DNA from: Clostridiaceae bacterium HFYG-1003
GTDB taxonomy: Bacteria > Bacillota > Clostridia > Clostridiales > Clostridiaceae
DNA: 64,000 nucleotides
NCBI GenBank assembly: GCA_024579835.1
Contig: CP102060.1
Location: 868,001 to 932,000, forward strand
Direction of reading: 5' to 3'
The notes below the pieces were generated by a model, which was given only the letters and a program-made list of their open reading frames with translations, had not been told where the DNA came from and made no database searches. A program made the translations under genes and the position numbers. The first letter of the stretch is position 1. Every line of letters begins with the position of its first letter. This document shows, piece by piece, positions 62,099-64,000 of this stretch.

Positions 62099-63550
62099 AT
62101 GGGGAAATTCTCTGAGAAGATCCGTTCGTTCCCGAAAGGGAAAGTTTCGATTGAAGTGGCAGCGATTGCATTGATCAGTGCGGTATCTGTGCTCACGATT
62201 TTTCTGAGTGATAATTTTTCGGTTTCCACGATCCTTCCGTTCCTCATTAATTTGGGGATTTCAGCATACTGTCTCTTTTCCTTGAAAGAGAGAATGGGTC
62301 TGCTGTTCTTCAACCTGGCCATTTTTCTATTTCTGCTGGCTCGTCCCGTCATCGATCTGATGACCGGATTTGTGAACCACGTGCCCAACCGCTATACCTT
62401 CGAAACGGGACTGGGGGCTAATCGAATGCTGCTGGTTGCGCTGCTGGGACTGTTTCTGGGCCAGTGGCTGTATGAGCACAGGTCTGAAAAGATGGGCGGC
62501 TCAAGGAGCAATCGAGTGGCGGCACTGCTGAAGTCTCAGGAAGGATTGATTCGGCGGATTGCTCTGGCTGGATACCTGATCAGCCTGGCTGCCATGACAG
62601 CCGTCAATCTGGAAAAAGTAATCTTTCGCAGAAGCTACGGCTATGCGGCACTCTATGCTGAATTTAAAACGGGACTGCCCTTTGTGGTCATCGGCTTTGC
62701 CGAAGTGGGCGCTGCTTTTTTGGCCTTGTATCTTGCCACCCGGCCGCAGCTGAAGTACAGCCTGATTACACTGGCTTCCTATTTGGGCTCTACCGCCATT
62801 CTTCTTTTTGCCGGGGTTCGCTCCACCTTCAGCCGCAGCCTGCTGTTCAGCGTTTTTTTAGTCCTGCAGCTGCTGGCGTCGCAAAGCCAGCTGACCAGGC
62901 AGGTGAAAAAGCGTCTGATCGGTGGATTTGTGCTGATGGGATTGCTCCTGATCCCCGTATTTTATGGCATTGGCATCAACCGCTGGAATGTGGATCGTCT
63001 GGATACCGGGTTCCCGGTGGTGATTGATTTCATCTACGGTCAGGGGGTGTCGTATCAGACCCTGGCCAAGGGACAGGAATTAATTGAACTGCCGCCCTTT
63101 GATCAGAAAAATTACGCGCTGGGTCCGTTTCTGGATCAGTATGTGAATGACCTGCCGGAAAATCCCTACACGCCGGAATACATTGAACGGGGTGACAGCA
63201 TGGCGGCGGATCTGGGGTACTATCTGCTGGGCAGCCAGTACTTTAAGGGGATGGGCATGGGCTCCTCCTACATCATCGAAATCTTCAGTGAGTTCGGCTT
63301 TCCCGGCGTTTTTGCCTTCAGCGGCTTTTTGGGGCTTCTGCTGGGCTCGCTGTCCAATATCACCTGGAAGAACAGTCTGATTGATGTGGTCAAGATCAGG
63401 ATCCTACTGGATATATTTTATATTCCCAGGGCCGCGGCCATTCGATTTCTGCTCAACCTGATTGCGCCCAAATTCTTTCTTCCGATCCTGTTTACCATTA
63501 TTCTTGCCTGCTGCTGTCGAACTGTTTCTGAAAAATGGGGTAAAAAATGA
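62099..63550 (+). CDS. Wzy-type O-antigen polysaccharide polymerase
   Basis: A 483-aa membrane protein with about 12 helices and a large outer loop between helices near residues 300-400. The segments NRYTFETGLGANRMLLVALLG and MGMGSSYIIEIFSEFGFPGV match the O-antigen polysaccharide polymerase Wzy family. ATG 62099 lies 1 bp after the stop of the aminotransferase gene; the earlier opening at 62060 overlaps that gene. It is the second polymerase-like protein of the locus. Confidence 0.82.
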   Translation: MGKFSEKIRSFPKGKVSIEVAAIALISAVSVLTIFLSDNFSVSTILPFLINLGISAYCLFSLKERMGLLFFNLAIFLFLLARPVIDLMTGFVNHVPNRYTFETGLGANRMLLVALLGLFLGQWLYEHRSEKMGGSRSNRVAALLKSQEGLIRRIALAGYLISLAAMTAVNLEKVIFRRSYGYAALYAEFKTGLPFVVIGFAEVGAAFLALYLATRPQLKYSLITLASYLGSTAILLFAGVRSTFSRSLLFSVFLVLQLLASQSQLTRQVKKRLIGGFVLMGLLLIPVFYGIGINRWNVDRLDTGFPVVIDFIYGQGVSYQTLAKGQELIELPPFDQKNYALGPFLDQYVNDLPENPYTPEYIERGDSMAADLGYYLLGSQYFKGMGMGSSYIIEIFSEFGFPGVFAFSGFLGLLLGSLSNITWKNSLIDVVKIRILLDIFYIPRAAAIRFLLNLIAPKFFLPILFTIILACCCRTVSEKWGKK

Positions 63551-64000
63551 AAATACTAATGATATCACCGATATACCCCAAGCCAGGGGCTGCGACCCAG
63601 GGGATTTACGTGCACCGGATCTATCAGCTTTACCGCCAGCTGGGTTATGAGGTGGATTTGCTGATCTATGAAAGTGGTTCTTCCAAGGTACAGAAGCTGA
63701 AGGCCCAGTTCCGCTTTCTGACGGAGATCAGCCGTCGGCTGCGGCGAGGGGATTACGACATTGTCAATGTGCAGTATCCTTTCCTGGCAGCGATTCCGTT
63801 TCGTTTCATCAGATCCCGGGCGCCGATTATTACCTCCGTCCATGGTCATGATGTCAAGTACAATACCGCCTTTAAACGCGCCACGGGTTATTTTACCCGT
63901 CATCTGATCAAAAAAAGCCAGATGGTGATCACGCCGTCGGAATATTTCAAAGCCGAGCTTCTGCGCCGGTTTTCCATCGATCCGGATCGAGTGAGCGTGT
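63547..64000 (+). CDS. glycosyltransferase (GT4-like), 5' part, cut by the window edge
   Basis: The first 151 codons are present, with no stop before the edge. MKILMISPIYPKPGAATQGI, then SVHGHDVKYN and MVITPSEYFKAELLRR are the N-terminal (acceptor) domain of GT-B glycosyltransferases, GT4 type. Start ATGA overlaps the polymerase stop. It would add a sugar to the lipid-linked repeat on the cytoplasmic side. Confidence 0.9.
   Translation, partial: MKILMISPIYPKPGAATQGIYVHRIYQLYRQLGYEVDLLIYESGSSKVQKLKAQFRFLTEISRRLRRGDYDIVNVQYPFLAAIPFRFIRSRAPIITSVHGHDVKYNTAFKRATGYFTRHLIKKSQMVITPSEYFKAELLRRFSIDPDRVSV

Overview
The window looks like a chromosomal segment of a Gram-positive Firmicute, most likely a Clostridia-type anaerobe. 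The support is a sufCBDSU iron-sulfur operon with SufU, a SpoIIIE/FtsK translocase, LytR-CpsA-Psr and FemAB-like envelope proteins, strong AGGAGG ribosome binding sites with occasional TTG starts, and a ThrE-type exporter. No rRNA, tRNA, CRISPR array or replication origin was recognised. The genus cannot be fixed from sequence alone.

Layout: 0-2.2 kb holds the tail of a gene and a minus-strand pair of zinc-ribbon membrane proteins. 2.5-8.4 kb holds pnp behind a promoter and a structured 140-nt leader, then a MacB-type efflux operon (adaptor, ATPase, permease). 8.5-10.5 kb carries an RloA/RloB-like ATPase-TOPRIM pair (AbiL-like candidate phage defence). 10.7-12.3 kb is a lipoprotein flavoprotein of the fumarate reductase family. 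12.7-19.2 kb is housekeeping: ftsK/spoIIIE, rimO, pgsA, a GlsB-like protein and plsC.

19.2-27.7 kb is an insertion-sequence island: two IS630 elements with TA flanks, an IS5/IS1182-like element, an IS1634 element with a 5-bp target duplication, gene relics, and an AT-rich amidase plus lipoprotein pair that looks acquired. 28-31 kb pairs a split ThrE exporter (with a 60-aa Cse60-like gene) divergently with glyA. 31-35 kb has a membrane-bound MutS-like protein and an operon of an M48 peptidase, a DUF2628 protein and a small protein; two of these carry zinc ribbons. 35.5-39.7 kb encodes a very large secreted subtilase, followed by a TraX-like protein. An ISLre2 element with a perfect 9-bp duplication sits upstream of the suf operon (42.7-47.7 kb). 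An M20 dipeptidase and a flavin-reductase-like gene follow.

50.5-64 kb is a capsule/exopolysaccharide locus running off the right edge: LCP ligase, FemAB/GNAT-like transferase, epimerase, PglC-type phosphosugar transferase, ATP-grasp ligase, a polymerase fused to a deacetylase-like domain, a flippase, two PLP-fold enzymes, a second Wzy-type polymerase and a glycosyltransferase. Together they would build, modify, flip and polymerise an undecaprenyl-linked repeat that the LCP protein attaches to the wall.

The most unusual items are the polymerase-deacetylase fusion, the combination of ATP-grasp, FemAB and two PLP enzymes in the polysaccharide locus, arrays of 13-18 bp intergenic tandem repeats (many exactly 14 bp), the pnp leader with interleaved inverted repeats, the RloA/RloB pair, and the zinc-ribbon M48 peptidase operon.
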